Of a stretch of 64,000 nt of DNA, positions 47,725 through 58,087 are shown piece after piece. A program made the position numbers and the translations under genes. Numbering within the stretch: position 1 is the stretch's first letter; each line of letters opens with the position of its first letter. Origin of the DNA: Auricularia sp. M13 (Eukaryota > Basidiomycota > Agaricomycetes > Auriculariales > Auriculariaceae); the NCBI GenBank assembly GCA_037042915.1, contig CM073200.1:62001-126000 (forward strand). Reading direction: 5' to 3'. Below the pieces are notes generated by a model. It searched no databases. It was not told where the DNA came from and saw only the letters and a list, made by a program, of their open reading frames with translations.

Positions 47725-49288
47725 ATGGACACGACGACGACGAACCATGAACGACCCGCGCATCTGCGGCACTCCAAGTCGTCCATCGACGAGTCGCTCG
47801 AGCTGGAGCACTCGCTGGCGGCCGAGGAGGGCGACGTGCCGCTGTCGCCGCCGGCGTCGAGCATCCTGGACCCGCAGGTGCTGGCGGACCTGATCATCCA
47901 GCTCCGGGCGCAGCTGGGCGAGATGACGCGCGAGCGCGACGAGCTGGTCAACGAGCTGGCGGCGTCGCAGACGCGCGAGGCGGAGCTGACGGACGCGCTC
48001 GAGCAGGCGCGCGAGCGGGCGCGGTCCGCGGAGGGCGCGCTCGAGGCCGCCCGGCGGACGCACGAGGGCGACGAGGAGGCGATCTCGATGCTGCGCGCCA
48101 AGGTCGAGGAGAGCCGCCGCGCGCTCATGCGCCTGCAGAACGAGGCCTCCTCCGCCCGCCGCATGAGCGGCCAGTTCCAGCTCGGCGGCCCGCTCGCCCT
48201 CGACCTCTCCGGCGCACGCACAGCGCCCGGCTCCAGCAAGCGCGCCTCCTTCACCCCGCTCACAGGCACCTTCAAGCGCGGCTCGCCGCCGCAGTCCGTC
48301 GCGGGCTCGCCGCCGCCCCCGCCGCCCGCGACGCTCCTGCGCAACGCATCATCCGACGGCGAGAACGACGCGCTCGCAGAGACACAGTCGCTCATGGTCC
48401 TGCCCTCCGAGTCCGCCGCGCCCTCCACCGCCCGCGCCCGGCGCTTCCCCGGCTCGACACGCGACAGCATCATGAACCCGCTCGGCGCCGAGCTCGACGC
48501 CCTGCGCAGGGAGCTTGTCGAAGCCCGCCAGGAGGCTATCACCCTGCGCGCCGAGCTGCGCGACTCGAACGAGAGCCGGCTAGCTTCCGAAGCCTGCGTC
48601 CAGGCCCTGCGTGAGTTTATCGCCAACACCGCTGCAGCAGACGCTGTTAGTCCTGGCGGGCTCGGTATCAGCTTGCCTCCATTACCATCCGACACCGGTG
48701 AGCGTGCTCAATGGGCCCCGTGTACAGCCTGACCAACACGTTTCAGGCGTAAATGAGGTGGGCGATGAGAAGCCCAAGACCGGCTGGGGTATCAAGCTGT
48801 GGCGCAAGGACACCGCCTCGACCCAGAGCTCGTCGCACCAGTCGACGCCCTCCATCAGCTCGACCATGTCGCGCCGGAAATCGGACGCGTCGGAGTCGCA
48901 TCCGCCCGTCGCGCGGAGCGGCTTCTGGGCGTCCAAGTCCTCCTCGGGCACCGTCTCTGCGGCAGTCTCGCCGTCCGCGACGAACCCGCCGTCGAGCAAG
49001 AAGTTCGGCTTCCTGTGGGGCGCGCCTCCTGCCACGCCGCCCAAAGAGTCCACCAGCAGCGTCCCCGGGCTGTCACCACCCGGCTCGAGCAGCGACCACC
49101 CGAGCGAGCCGACGAGCCCGAAGGACGACAAAGCGCCCGGGACGGACCTCGTCGTGCAATACGACGAGACGCTCACTGATAACGAGGCCGAGCATGAGGC
49201 CGACAAGACGCTCACCCACGAAAAGTCGCCCCTCGAGCCGACCCCCCCGACGCCGCGGAACGAGGGCCCCATAGGCTTGGCTGCGTGA
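47725..49288 (+). CDS. Coiled-coil protein of unknown function
   Basis: No family recognised. Exons 47725..48697 and 48747..49288, giving 504 aa. Residues about 50-145 form a strong heptad coiled coil with alternating Glu/Arg/Ala/Leu (LADLIIQLRAQLGEMTRERD onward). A second coiled coil lies near residue 255-300. A proline run sits between them. Residues after 330 are Ser/Pro/Thr-rich with two similar aromatic modules (GWGIKLWRKDT and SGFWASKSSSG, FGFLWGAPP). The C-terminus is acidic. Such architecture fits a cytoskeletal or polarity scaffold, but this is inference. An upstream in-frame GTG extension is not used because the ATG at 47725 precedes the low-complexity start. Confidence 0.72.
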
Positions 49289-49657
49289 TCCCTTGACTGC
49301 TAACGAACATATTTATATACGACTGCACACGCTCGCTCTCGCTCTCAATGCTCATGTGGATCTGCGGTTAGCTCAGTATACCTTACTCCTAGACTGTTGA
49401 CGCAATATATGTCGCTTACGATGATTCCAAACCCACAGCAACTTGCTTAGCATTGCACTGAACAATTTTTTGGTACACTATGTCCACGTTGTTGTTACAT
49501 GTATGTACAAGTTAAACTGATGGACAACAGGAGAGTCATGAGCGCGACACAAGCACAGCAAGAAACAACAGAGACAGCGTGCATCCGTAAACAAAGCAAG
49601 ACATATATGCAAGTCACCGCTGGGAGCGAGCATACTGTGCGGCCATGGCTCATACCG
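49289..49657. other. Convergent intergenic spacer
   Basis: 369 bp between the stops of the coiled-coil gene and the F-box gene. AT-richer than its surroundings; likely 3'UTRs and poly(A) sites. Confidence 0.4.
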
Positions 49658-51205
49658 CTACAGGAATTCTTCGGTTGTCGGCCGCCAGTTGAGAAACTTG
49701 TGGACCTTGAAGAGGCGCCGCAGGATGCGGACGCTATCGTCGGGCAGGCCGGGCGACCACATCGAGAGCCCGCGCACGATGAACTGCGCGTCTTTCTCCA
49801 CAGGCCCGAAGGTGCCCACGATGTTCTTGAGCGCGCCGTACGCGATCCTCGGGAGTGGCCGCACGGGCTTGAAGGGCCGGACGACAAGCTGCTCGAGCTT
49901 GGGACACTTGGCCTTCAAGCCCTCCGCCCAGGTGCACGGCTCGCTGCCTTCGAAGAAAAACTCCATGCGCAGGCCTTTGGCGGCAAACGGCGTGTCCTGC
50001 GTGAATTCGATGAACTCCTCCCAGAGCCGGAGCGGGATGGAGACGGACGTCAGGGAGTCGAAGTTGGTGATGTCCGTCTTGATGCCGCACACGAGATCCA
50101 CATGGATAGTCTCAGGGTTGACCAGCCCGATGCGGATGGAGCGTTTGAACTTGGGGAGCTCCGGGCACGTGCCCTCGAGATCGATCTCCCACGCTGGCGT
50201 CACAGATATGCGTGTGAGTGGCCTGCCCTCTGGCCGCCATATCTGCCAGAGATTGTAGACAGTGTTGTCAGGAAAAGCATCAAAAACCAGAAGATGCTCG
50301 ATGCTCTCGGTTGGAATAGTCCTGCGGATCTCGCCCACGCCGCCGGACGACATGTCGAGCCGCCTGATAGTGGGAAGGTAGATGGGCATTCGGCCGTAGA
50401 CCTCTGTCTTGACCTCGAAGCTATCGAAGAAATTCTCGATCTCGAGGTGAGCGAGAGGTATGCGGCGGTCCGCACAGTCCTTGTAAAAGTTCCAGAAATC
50501 AATGATCGAGACCTCCTCCTTCAATATGACGGTCGACAACGAGCTGCCGACGAGCGGAGTCCACTGGCTGAACGGTACGCGACTGTTGACCTCGATGTAC
50601 TGGAGTTTCGGCATGGTAAGATTCAGGCTAACAGGAGGACCGCCATGCACAGCCAGAATCAAGGACTGCAGCTCTGGGAAATCGCTGCCAGATGTGAGAA
50701 AGTCGCCAGGCTGGTCCAGGAACATAAACTCGAGGCGCAGATGCCGAACGGTGGCAGTACACCTTCGAAGATACTCAAACGCAGCAAGCACGACGTCGCC
50801 GGTAGCCCCATACTCGAAGAAAATGCCGACGCTGAGACCGGTTTGGCCGGTGCGGCTGAGCGCAAGAGAGAGCAATTCGACGCTTTGGGGAGGGATGTTG
50901 AGCGAGATGTCAGCCCAGATCCACTGATCTGCGATCACCGTGCGTCGCCAGTGCGAACAGATGGAGGAAAAAACAAACTTGTCGCAGAATCTGGAGACGT
51001 CGAGGTAGCGTACGACCTCGCTAATGAGCTCTGGGGGCAAGTTGGAAAGCTTGGATGGAACATGACTACTGAAATTGAGACCCTGAGTTGAGATCGACGC
51101 TCTCGGACGTACTTGGCGGCGGCACTTGGTTTGGTCATTGGAGGCCCGTGCGCACGATCTCAGAGCTCGAGAGACGCGGTGCCAGCAGTTCTCTGCTGAG
51201 AACAA
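49658..51205 (-). CDS. F-box protein with C-terminal LRR-like region
   Basis: Probable SCF ubiquitin-ligase substrate receptor. Uninterrupted 515-aa frame, unusual for this intron-dense window. The F-box is at about residues 53-98: LSNLPPELISEVVRYLDVSR followed by FVFSSICSHWRRTV and WIWADISL. The rest contains irregular leucine-rich strands (VRHLRLEFMFLDQPG, LQSLILAVHGG, LTSVSIPLRLW). Agaricomycetes have large families of such genes and I cannot name the target. It is divergent from MSC2 with a 123-bp gap. Confidence 0.85.
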   Translation of the reverse strand: MFSAENCWHRVSRALRSCARASNDQTKCRRQVRPRASISTQGLNFSSHVPSKLSNLPPELISEVVRYLDVSRFCDKFVFSSICSHWRRTVIADQWIWADISLNIPPQSVELLSLALSRTGQTGLSVGIFFEYGATGDVVLAAFEYLRRCTATVRHLRLEFMFLDQPGDFLTSGSDFPELQSLILAVHGGPPVSLNLTMPKLQYIEVNSRVPFSQWTPLVGSSLSTVILKEEVSIIDFWNFYKDCADRRIPLAHLEIENFFDSFEVKTEVYGRMPIYLPTIRRLDMSSGGVGEIRRTIPTESIEHLLVFDAFPDNTVYNLWQIWRPEGRPLTRISVTPAWEIDLEGTCPELPKFKRSIRIGLVNPETIHVDLVCGIKTDITNFDSLTSVSIPLRLWEEFIEFTQDTPFAAKGLRMEFFFEGSEPCTWAEGLKAKCPKLEQLVVRPFKPVRPLPRIAYGALKNIVGTFGPVEKDAQFIVRGLSMWSPGLPDDSVRILRRLFKVHKFLNWRPTTEEFL

Positions 51206-51328
51206 CGCTAGCAGTAAATTGGCGGGCGAGATAGATGAGAGGGATGCTGAGGATGACCGGACCGAGCTGGTCTGGGGTCAAGAGGCATTTCAGCTCCGCA
51301 TACCTTTCCGGTCAGCTCCACGAGCGCA
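51206..51328. promoter_or_regulatory. 123-bp shared upstream region of F-box gene and MSC2
   Basis: Divergent start codons 123 bp apart. No TATA box seen. Shared regulation is possible but unproven. Confidence 0.35.
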
Positions 51329-54300
51329 ATGGCCGCGAAACGGACGCAGTCCGTGCTCTTCGCCGACCCGCGCACTCGGCGCAAGATTCAGATGCAGGAC
51401 GAGGGCAAGGACAGATACAGGTGCGCCAACACGCTAGTGCCAGCGGCGACGCGACTCAGCAGCCTGCAGCGTCGCGTCGCTCGTGTCGTCCAACCTGCTG
51501 CTAGTCGTCTCCTTAGCAGCCGCCAAACTCTGGCTGCTGGACAGGCAGGTTCCTGCCCTCTACGTGGCGTTAGCAGAGCTCTGCGTCGGGGCCTGCATTA
51601 CGCTTGTCACCGCGCTCGCCCATCGTCGACGGGACGTCGAAATCATGTCCGAAGTACGCTTTGCGACTCCAGCGTTCCATTCTTTCCAGCTCATCCTTAC
51701 GCTAGGTGCCTGCAGTTGCCATGGCGTCTGTGCTGCAGCTGCTGCAACATATCGCGCTGTTCCATGCTTTGAGTCGGCTGTCGCTCGTTCGGTACGAGTG
51801 ATTGCTCGCGTTCCATCGGTCCAACTAACCTCACGCGTCAGTGCCCTTGCCTTGACCCAGTTCTCGCAGCTGTGGCTGAACTCTATATTGAGTCCTTCTT
51901 CAGTGCGTGCAAATGGCGTTCACCCACACTCCAGGGCTAACGGAAGTTTGTGAAGACGCGACGCGCTCTTGCTTCGCTCCTCGCGGTCGCGGTATCTGTA
52001 ACCGCCGATGTAACATTCAACTTGCGCATACCTACCGACGCACTCCTTGCACACGCAGCTCCTTTGGTGCACGCCATAGCATCATCTGGGCTCAGCTACG
52101 CTCAAGCATCTATAATCCCCAAATTCGGGCGAGCGGCGACACACCAAGCTACCATGACCGGGGCAGCAATAACCAGCATAATTACGTTAGGTATAATGAA
52201 ACTTCTGGTGGGCGTCTCGTTGATTCTAAGCCAGCGCTGAGGTTGAAGCGTGTTTCAGGGCTCAACGTCCATAGACCGACCAGAAGTGCCATTGCTATCG
52301 TACTTGCCCGTGCTCCCGCTGGCGGCCTTTTTCGCGCTCTCTTCGCCCATAGTCGCGACCAGGCTTGGGCTCGCACCGCCCACATCGCACTCGTTTATCG
52401 TGTCCATGACTTCCACGGCGTTGTTTGCCTACATCCTGTCTAGCGTCGTGCACCGACTGGGCTTTCATCTGGCGGACACCGCTGTCGTCCTGCTCGTAGC
52501 ATACGGTAATGCAGCATCTCGCAAAACAGTTGGTATTCTATTGACCACAATAACAGGCAGCTTTCCCTCGGCTTACATCCCTGCACAATCAGGCAGCACA
52601 GCAAACCTGATACGTTCATATCTCAAGACGATCATTGCGAACCCCGAGTCGCGCAAGATATTCTACTTCCTCATGCTCAATATGTGCTTTATGCTCGTCC
52701 AGATGCTTTACGGTGTTTGGACGAACAGTCTTGGCCTCATTTCGGACGGCAAGTTCACCCTTGCTGCTCTGAATCATGCTAATTTGCATGCAGCTATACA
52801 CATGGCGTTCGACTGTATGGCAATTGGAATGGGTCTGATGGCCTCGGTTATGGCGACGTGGGCTCCTAACGAGAAGTACACATACGGGTCCGTCCATCGC
52901 TTTGCTTGCCAGAGCCTCGACTGATTGATTACCAGCTACGGTCGTATAGAGACCCTCTCCGGTTTTGCAAATGGCATATTTTTGTTGCTTATCTCGGTTT
53001 TCATCGTCTTCGAGGCGATTCAACGTCTGTGCGTCGCTTTTTATTCTCGGGCGGATACTTGGACTAAACGAGGAACGTAGGTTGGAACCGCCAGAAATGA
53101 ATACGAATCAGCTTCTGCTGGTGAGCTCTATGGGCCTTGGGGTGAACCTGTTTGGAATGTTCGCGATGGGCGGGCATCATCACCATGTAAGTGATTTACC
53201 ATATTCGCCTGAAACGATGCTGATAAACTGTGCAGGGACACGGTCATTCGCATGGGCATGGGCATGATCATGGACACTCGCATGGACATTCACACGGTCA
53301 CTCGCACGGACATTCGCACGACCACTCGCACGGGCATTCGCACGACCACTCGCACAGTCATCCGCATTTGCATGACCATGATCATGACCACTCACATACG
53401 CACGCTCATGATCGACCCTATTCACATGCTCACGATCACTCGCACACACCCCATGGCCATTCACAGTCAACCTCTCGCTCACATTCGCATGACCGTTCGC
53501 ATTCTCATTCACCGGACACACATGGGCACCATGAACATTCTCATTCTCATTCCCACTCACATTCTCATCACGATCACGGCCATGCTGACCATGATCACGA
53601 TTGCGAGGATCACGACCATGGTCACTCGCATGCGCACGATGGGAAATGCGATCATGAGCACGAGCACGAGCACGACCATGCACATAGTCATGAAAAGGAG
53701 AACGGGCATGGCCACCATGGGCACGACCACGACTATGTACGCAAACTTGCTGCGTTTCCGCCGTGCGCATACTCATCGTAACTGTCTACAGCATCCCGTT
53801 CTTCCAGAACCGCCGACAGTGCTGGTGACCTCGCCACTAACACCCGTCGCACAGCACTACGACACGCACTACGCGTCGCACCATGCGCACAGGCCGCACA
53901 CGCCCAACGCGCATTCGCACGACCACCACCACCACGCGCACGACCATGAAGGGCACAGTCACAACATGCGCGGTGTCTTCCTGCACGTCATGGCGGACAC
54001 GCTGGGCAGCGTGGGCGTCATCATCTCGACGCTGCTCATACAGTTCTACGGCTGGACGGGCTTCGATCCCATCGCGAGCATATTTATCGCCGTGCTCATC
54101 GCGGCGAGCGTTGTGCCGCTCGTGATGGACTGCGCGCGCGTGCTGAGTCTGGATGTGGGCGAGGAGCGGGAGAAGGATGTGAAGAATGCATTGGCGGAGG
54201 TTCGTTATTCTCCTCCCTCCCTCCCTTTTGAAGTTCATTAACTTATCTTTCGCAGTTGCAAGCTGTAGAGGGTGTTGCGGGGTACACCGCGCCGCGGTTC

Positions 54301-54492
54301 TGGCCCAAAGACGCGGAGACGATCGTCGGCGCGATACACATACAGCTCACGCCTGCGGGTGCGCTGAGTGCGTCGAGCCTGACCCCGGCGTACGCCAACA
54401 TCGACAAGGTGATGGCGCGCGTGGATGCGCTGTTGCGGGAGAAGATACCGGGGTTAGAGGAGTTGACGATCCAGGTCATGGCACCGACATAG
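51329..54492 (+). CDS. MSC2: CDF zinc transporter, Msc2/ZnT5 type, with long His-rich loop
   Basis: ER/Golgi membrane zinc transporter of the Msc2-ZnT5 branch, expected to act with a Zrg17/ZnT6 partner. Twelve exons: 51329..51420, 51470..51653, 51706..51791, 51842..51902, 51947..52207, 52259..52748, 52794..52887, 52936..53028, 53081..53186, 53236..53736, 53792..54199 and 54256..54492, giving 870 aa. An N-terminal set of hydrophobic segments precedes the CDF core, as in Msc2. TM2 carries ISDAIHMAFDC with the metal-site Asp and His; the second site is HVMADTLGSVGV. Between them lies a His-rich loop encoded almost wholly by exon 10 (167 codons). The C-terminal domain reads LEELTIQVMAPT at its end. 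The 45-nt intron at 52749 has a GC donor and is in frame; retention would disrupt the metal-site helix. Confidence 0.93.
53236..53736 (+). repeat. Histidine-rich HGHSHD repeat exon of MSC2
   Basis: A 501-nt exon built of degenerate 6-nt units coding His alternating with Gly, Ser or Asp. The loop is cytosolic in CDF topology and is expected to bind zinc. The repeat also leaves long open frames in the other reading frames and on the reverse strand. Confidence 0.85.
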
Positions 54493-54678
54493 CGGTTTGG
54501 GTAGACGTACATTGCTGTATTCTATACCGTGTGGATCTTGAGGGGGCGGTTATACTTTTTCCTTTCTCTTATTCGAGTAACTTATGTTGCTTTTGACTCT
54601 GAGCCGGTGTTCCCAGGCTCTCGACGCGTCCGGCAATTCCCTGCGCGTTTATTTTTCTGCTTTACACTTCGCGCCAAC

Positions 54679-55626
54679 ATGGCATTCGCGCCCTCTGCGC
54701 GGCGGTTGGCGTTTTGTCCTACTGCACGGCGGCTCGCCCTGTCGCCTACTGCGCCGCGACATATGCCGCGCAAGGTGCACCCCAAGCTGACGGACGCCGC
54801 GGAAATCGCAAAGGCCGTGGCGAAGACGGCGTCGACGCCGCACAAATTGCGGCTGAAATCCGAGGCGGAGACGAAGCGCAAGCTGCAGCCTGGCGAGGCG
54901 GACCTGCTGCCCGACGGGCTGATGCGCGGCGAGGCGCGCAAGCTGCTGCGCGCGCGGCTGCACCGCGACGACTACGCGGCGGGCCAGGACGACCACGCGC
55001 TGCTGGTGAGCCTGCGCGAGCGCGAGTACCGGATCCGCGGCGTGCGCGACGGCAAGGTGGTGGGCCACCGCGTCTTCCTGCCCAACATCATCTTCCGGCT
55101 CGTGCGCAACCACACGCGGCCGGGGCACGCGTACAACCCGTTCGAGGCGACGTTCCGCGTCGGCCCGAGCATCACCAAGCTCGACATCCGCTCGTACCTG
55201 CACGCCGTCTACGGCCTCGACGTCACCTACATCCGCACGGACAACTACCCCGGCTGGGTCATGAAGCGCATGGACCTCAGGACCCGGACGCGCGGCAAGA
55301 TGGTGCGCAAGACCCACAAGCGCGCCGTCGTCGGCCTCAAGGAGCCGTTCTACTACCCGCTCGCGCTCGAGGACATGTCCACCGAGGAGCGTGAGCGCCT
55401 GGTCGAGGAATGGGAGCGCGACTTCCAGTACACGACGTTCAAAGTCGAGGAATGGAAATCCTGGTGGCGCAACGTGAGCAGAGTGGAGGACCCCAACACA
55501 GACGTGGAGACCAGGAGGACTATTCTCGACCGCATCCGCAAGCGCAGGGAGCAGAGAGAGGCCAAGGTCCAGGAGAACCTCGTCGAGGTTCGGGCGAAGC
55601 GACCAGTCAACGAGGCAGCTGAGTGA
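54679..55626 (+). CDS. MRPL23: Mitochondrial large-subunit ribosomal protein uL23m
   Basis: Mitoribosomal uL23, which lines the exit tunnel. Single exon, 315 aa. The N-terminus MAFAPSARRLAFCPTARRLA is a textbook presequence (Arg-rich, no acid). The uL23 core is at about residue 130-200: VFLPNIIFRLVRNHTRPG, then FRVGPSITKLDIRSYLHAVY and VTYIRTDNYPG. The C-terminal extension is highly charged and helical (ERERLVEEWERDF and later KRREQREAK), which is typical for fungal mitoribosomal proteins. Start chosen at 54679 because it supplies the targeting peptide. Confidence 0.88.
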   Translation: MAFAPSARRLAFCPTARRLALSPTAPRHMPRKVHPKLTDAAEIAKAVAKTASTPHKLRLKSEAETKRKLQPGEADLLPDGLMRGEARKLLRARLHRDDYAAGQDDHALLVSLREREYRIRGVRDGKVVGHRVFLPNIIFRLVRNHTRPGHAYNPFEATFRVGPSITKLDIRSYLHAVYGLDVTYIRTDNYPGWVMKRMDLRTRTRGKMVRKTHKRAVVGLKEPFYYPLALEDMSTEERERLVEEWERDFQYTTFKVEEWKSWWRNVSRVEDPNTDVETRRTILDRIRKRREQREAKVQENLVEVRAKRPVNEAAE

Positions 55627-55947
55627 CCTTGCTGCATGGCCCCTCCTTAAAATTACTGTACCTTAGCTTCCTATTCCACTGGGGTGGATTAGATGTTTAC
55701 ATGCGTTGACAATCTAGTGGTCCGAGTTCGTTTCACGCTGGTGATTGTATTCCGTGTTCAAGTCGGCGCACTGTCTAGCCATTTGTCTAGACTTATACGT
55801 CTCTCTGATTGCTTCGTTCAGCCTTTCAGAAGAAACATAAGCCCTCACAAGACCTGTGAGAATGAGAATTGCTGTTGCGGGAGTCGCTTCAGTAATAGCC
55901 GGCAGCAACCAATGAAGCGGTAACTTTCCGCTTTGCTGCTGGCCACC
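55627..55947. other. 321-bp intergenic region
   Basis: Between uL23m and GRX5 on the same strand. AT-rich relative to flanks. No specific element supported. Confidence 0.4.
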
Positions 55948-56434
55948 ATGTTCTCGCGAGCATTACAACTAACCGTGCGTCCATGGACCTAGCCCACTGC
56001 GAATAACGATTTACACCGTTCGTAGGCGCGACAGGCAACGCTGCGCCCAGCGCGCACGGCTCCCACACAGTTGTTTCGCCGGCTGCTCTCGGATGACGTG
56101 CGGCAGAAGCTGGACGCTGCAGTCCGCGCGCACCCGCTCGTACTCTTCATGAAGGGCGAGCCAGCTGCGCCGCAATGTGGCTTCTCGCGCGCCGTCGTTC
56201 AGATATTGGACCTGCACGGCGTGCCCGAATCCAAGATGCGCACATACGACGTTCTCCAGGACCCGCAGTTGCGCGAGGGCATCAAGGAGTACTCGTACGA
56301 GGCTCATCTGGTTCAAAAATTTCACACTACTCACACGCACGCCTTGCAGCGAATGGCCGACAATACCCCAGCTGTACGTCGACGGCGAATTCGTTGGCGG
56401 GTGCGACATCGTTCTCGAAAGTGCGCACAATTCT

Positions 56435-56477
<43 letters not shown>

Positions 56478-56575
56478 ATCTGGCTCATATGTGTTTTGCG
56501 ACAGTGCACCAGAATGGCAAATTGGAAGAACTGCTCGAGAAGCACAAGATCATCGAGCCCGCACCGAAGGCTTGA
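55948..56575 (+). CDS. GRX5: Mitochondrial monothiol glutaredoxin Grx5
   Basis: Matrix monothiol glutaredoxin that carries [2Fe-2S] clusters from the Isu scaffold to targets. Exons 55948..55974, 56026..56294, 56350..56420 and 56505..56575, giving 145 aa. The active site is PQCGFS (monothiol CGFS). The glutathione-binding segments [20 protein letters not shown] are intact, and LFMKG precedes the active site at the family distance. The N-terminus [21 protein letters not shown] is a mitochondrial presequence. The third intron (56421..56504) contains 40 consecutive C residues. It is tail-to-tail with ZIM17, with 33 bp between stops. Confidence 0.93.
56436..56475 (+). repeat. 40-base poly-C tract inside GRX5 intron 3
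   Basis: An uninterrupted run of cytosines sits between the donor (56421) and acceptor (56504). It may act as an extreme polypyrimidine tract, but its true length in the organism is uncertain because homopolymers assemble poorly. Confidence 0.9.
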
Positions 56576-56608
56576 AATATTAATATAGAGCTGGGATTAC
56601 TAGAGTCT

Positions 56609-57233
56609 TTACTTTTGGTCTGCGCCTGCATCTGCGTCAGGAGGGTCGTAGTACTCCAAAACGCCGCTTTCAGCATCGATCCGTCCACGGTCTATGCGCT
56701 CCCCGCGGGCGCGGAGCAAGTCTTCTACAGTTTTCAGAGTTCCGCCACCCGTTCCTTGAGAGCGCACCGAGTCAGTCTGCTGAACCTCAGAAGGCGCGGA
56801 CCACCCCTACCTTCGGTCTCTTTGAACCAGCCCATATGGTCTGCTATCAGATGCCTGAATTGTACGGTTAAACGGCTCCTCCGTTGCCCAGGGCCGGCGC
56901 ACCGATTCTTGCAGGAAGGACAAGTGACAATCACGATCCTGCCCCAGTCCATAAGAATCTGCTGGGCGCACGTACATGCCGAACGCACCCGCGCTCGTAA
57001 GCACGCCGCGTGAACTCGTGAGAGGAACGGTGGTTGCATTCATACGCCGTGCACGTGAAGGTCAGCGACAGGCGCGGTTCCGGCACCGGCGATGTTGCTG
57101 CTGACGAATTTCTGCGAAGGAAAACGGAGCCAGCTTCGTTTGGCCGTAGTCGCTGTAAAAGGGGTGTCGGCCTAGACAGGCGTGATGTGGCCGCTGTGGA
57201 CCGGGCGAGGCGAATGGCAGCTAGACGGAACAT
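56609..57233 (-). CDS. ZIM17: DNL-type zinc finger mitochondrial Hsp70 escort protein (Zim17/Hep1)
   Basis: Matrix zinc-finger protein that keeps mtHsp70 (Ssc1/Ssq1) soluble and active. Exons (low to high): 56609..56754, 56811..56854, 56903..56938 and 56989..57233, giving 156 aa. The DNL finger is complete: LTFTCTAYECNHRSSHEFTR with the first Cys pair, then VTCPSCKNRHLIADHMGWF with the second pair and the conserved HLIADHLGWF-like motif. It is followed by TLKTVEDLLRARGE. The N-terminus MFRLAAIRLARSTAATSRL is a presequence. The last intron acceptor (CTCAAG) was chosen because only it restores the conserved tail. Confidence 0.9.
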
Positions 57234-57321
57234 GGAATGCGCAAAGCGTGAAGTTGTTTGGCGTACAAATACCGCGTCTCTTTGCGATCGCGTCCTTCGT
57301 TTGGACGGCCGCTCACTCAAT

Positions 57322-57354
<33 letters not shown>
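57322..57354. repeat. (TAC)11 microsatellite
   Basis: Eleven perfect TAC units located 89 bp upstream of the ZIM17 start codon, thus in its promoter or 5'UTR. Likely length-polymorphic. Confidence 0.95.
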
Positions 57355-58073
57355 AATCCTACCACAAGAATACCAGATCATTTGCCCTTCTCGAATGGGT
57401 TATCACGAGCCCGCGAAATTGCTACGATAATGGTCGCAAGCTGTCGGTAATATCCCGGCACCTCATCTTCAGTCTGTTCGACGAGCTGCCGGTGAGCACA
57501 GGAGCAGTGCACGTGGCATTGAAGACCATAGTTTATAAGTAGACGTGACTTGTGATGAAAATTGGCGAACTCCAACATGGTGGAGCAGGAGCTACAAACT
57601 CCCAAACTGTCGCCTCTCCAACGGCACTTCCAGGAGCTCATCATGGCCGAATGTCCTTCTTTTAAGACCTGAAGCTAATTTGGACTGCTTTGGACTCGCG
57701 CTACGGTGATCATATTGAATGTAGCTCTTGTTGCAGTTTGTCAGTATTCTGTCATTCCTCAGCGATTTCCGAGAGCCTGCCAGCGTCCAACTAAGAGCCC
57801 GAGGCAGGGTATCCAGGTTCTTATTCCTGCTGCTGACTCTATGATGCAATCTGGTACTATTAAGATTTGGTCTACATTTGCTTATAGGTATATGGTACAT
57901 ACAGGAGACCGTCCTCAGGAGCAACTGAAGGCAGCCGGCTAGTTTACGCGGCCACAGGATCATTCCTCACAGGTCAGACTGAGGAAATAAGATATGTGCT
58001 CAATTCTTGTACGTTGCGCGTAAGAATGTATGTAGTTGCGAAGCTGCACATATGTGCAGGGCCGAACGCGAGG

Positions 58074-58087
58074 CACGTGACCACGTG
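58074..58087. promoter_or_regulatory. Paired E-boxes CACGTG
   Basis: Two perfect CACGTG hexamers separated by 2 bp. CACGTG is bound by bHLH factors (Cbf1, Pho4, SREBP-like) in fungi. Which gene they serve is unclear; both nearest starts are more than 800 bp away. Confidence 0.4.

Noticed and set aside
47676-48695. 339-codon Ser/Arg-rich open frame antisense to the coiled-coil gene
   Set aside because: Product of GC-rich third positions; no domain, and the plus strand has a convincing heptad coiled coil.
49499-51091. 530-codon open frame antisense to the F-box gene
   Set aside because: Its composition is a mirror of the F-box coding strand, it has no recognisable domain, and the minus strand shows a clear F-box.
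53252-54241. 329-codon Met/Thr-rich open frame across the MSC2 His exon
   Set aside because: The first part is an out-of-frame reading of the CAY-rich repeat; only the part from 53792 is real MSC2 sequence.
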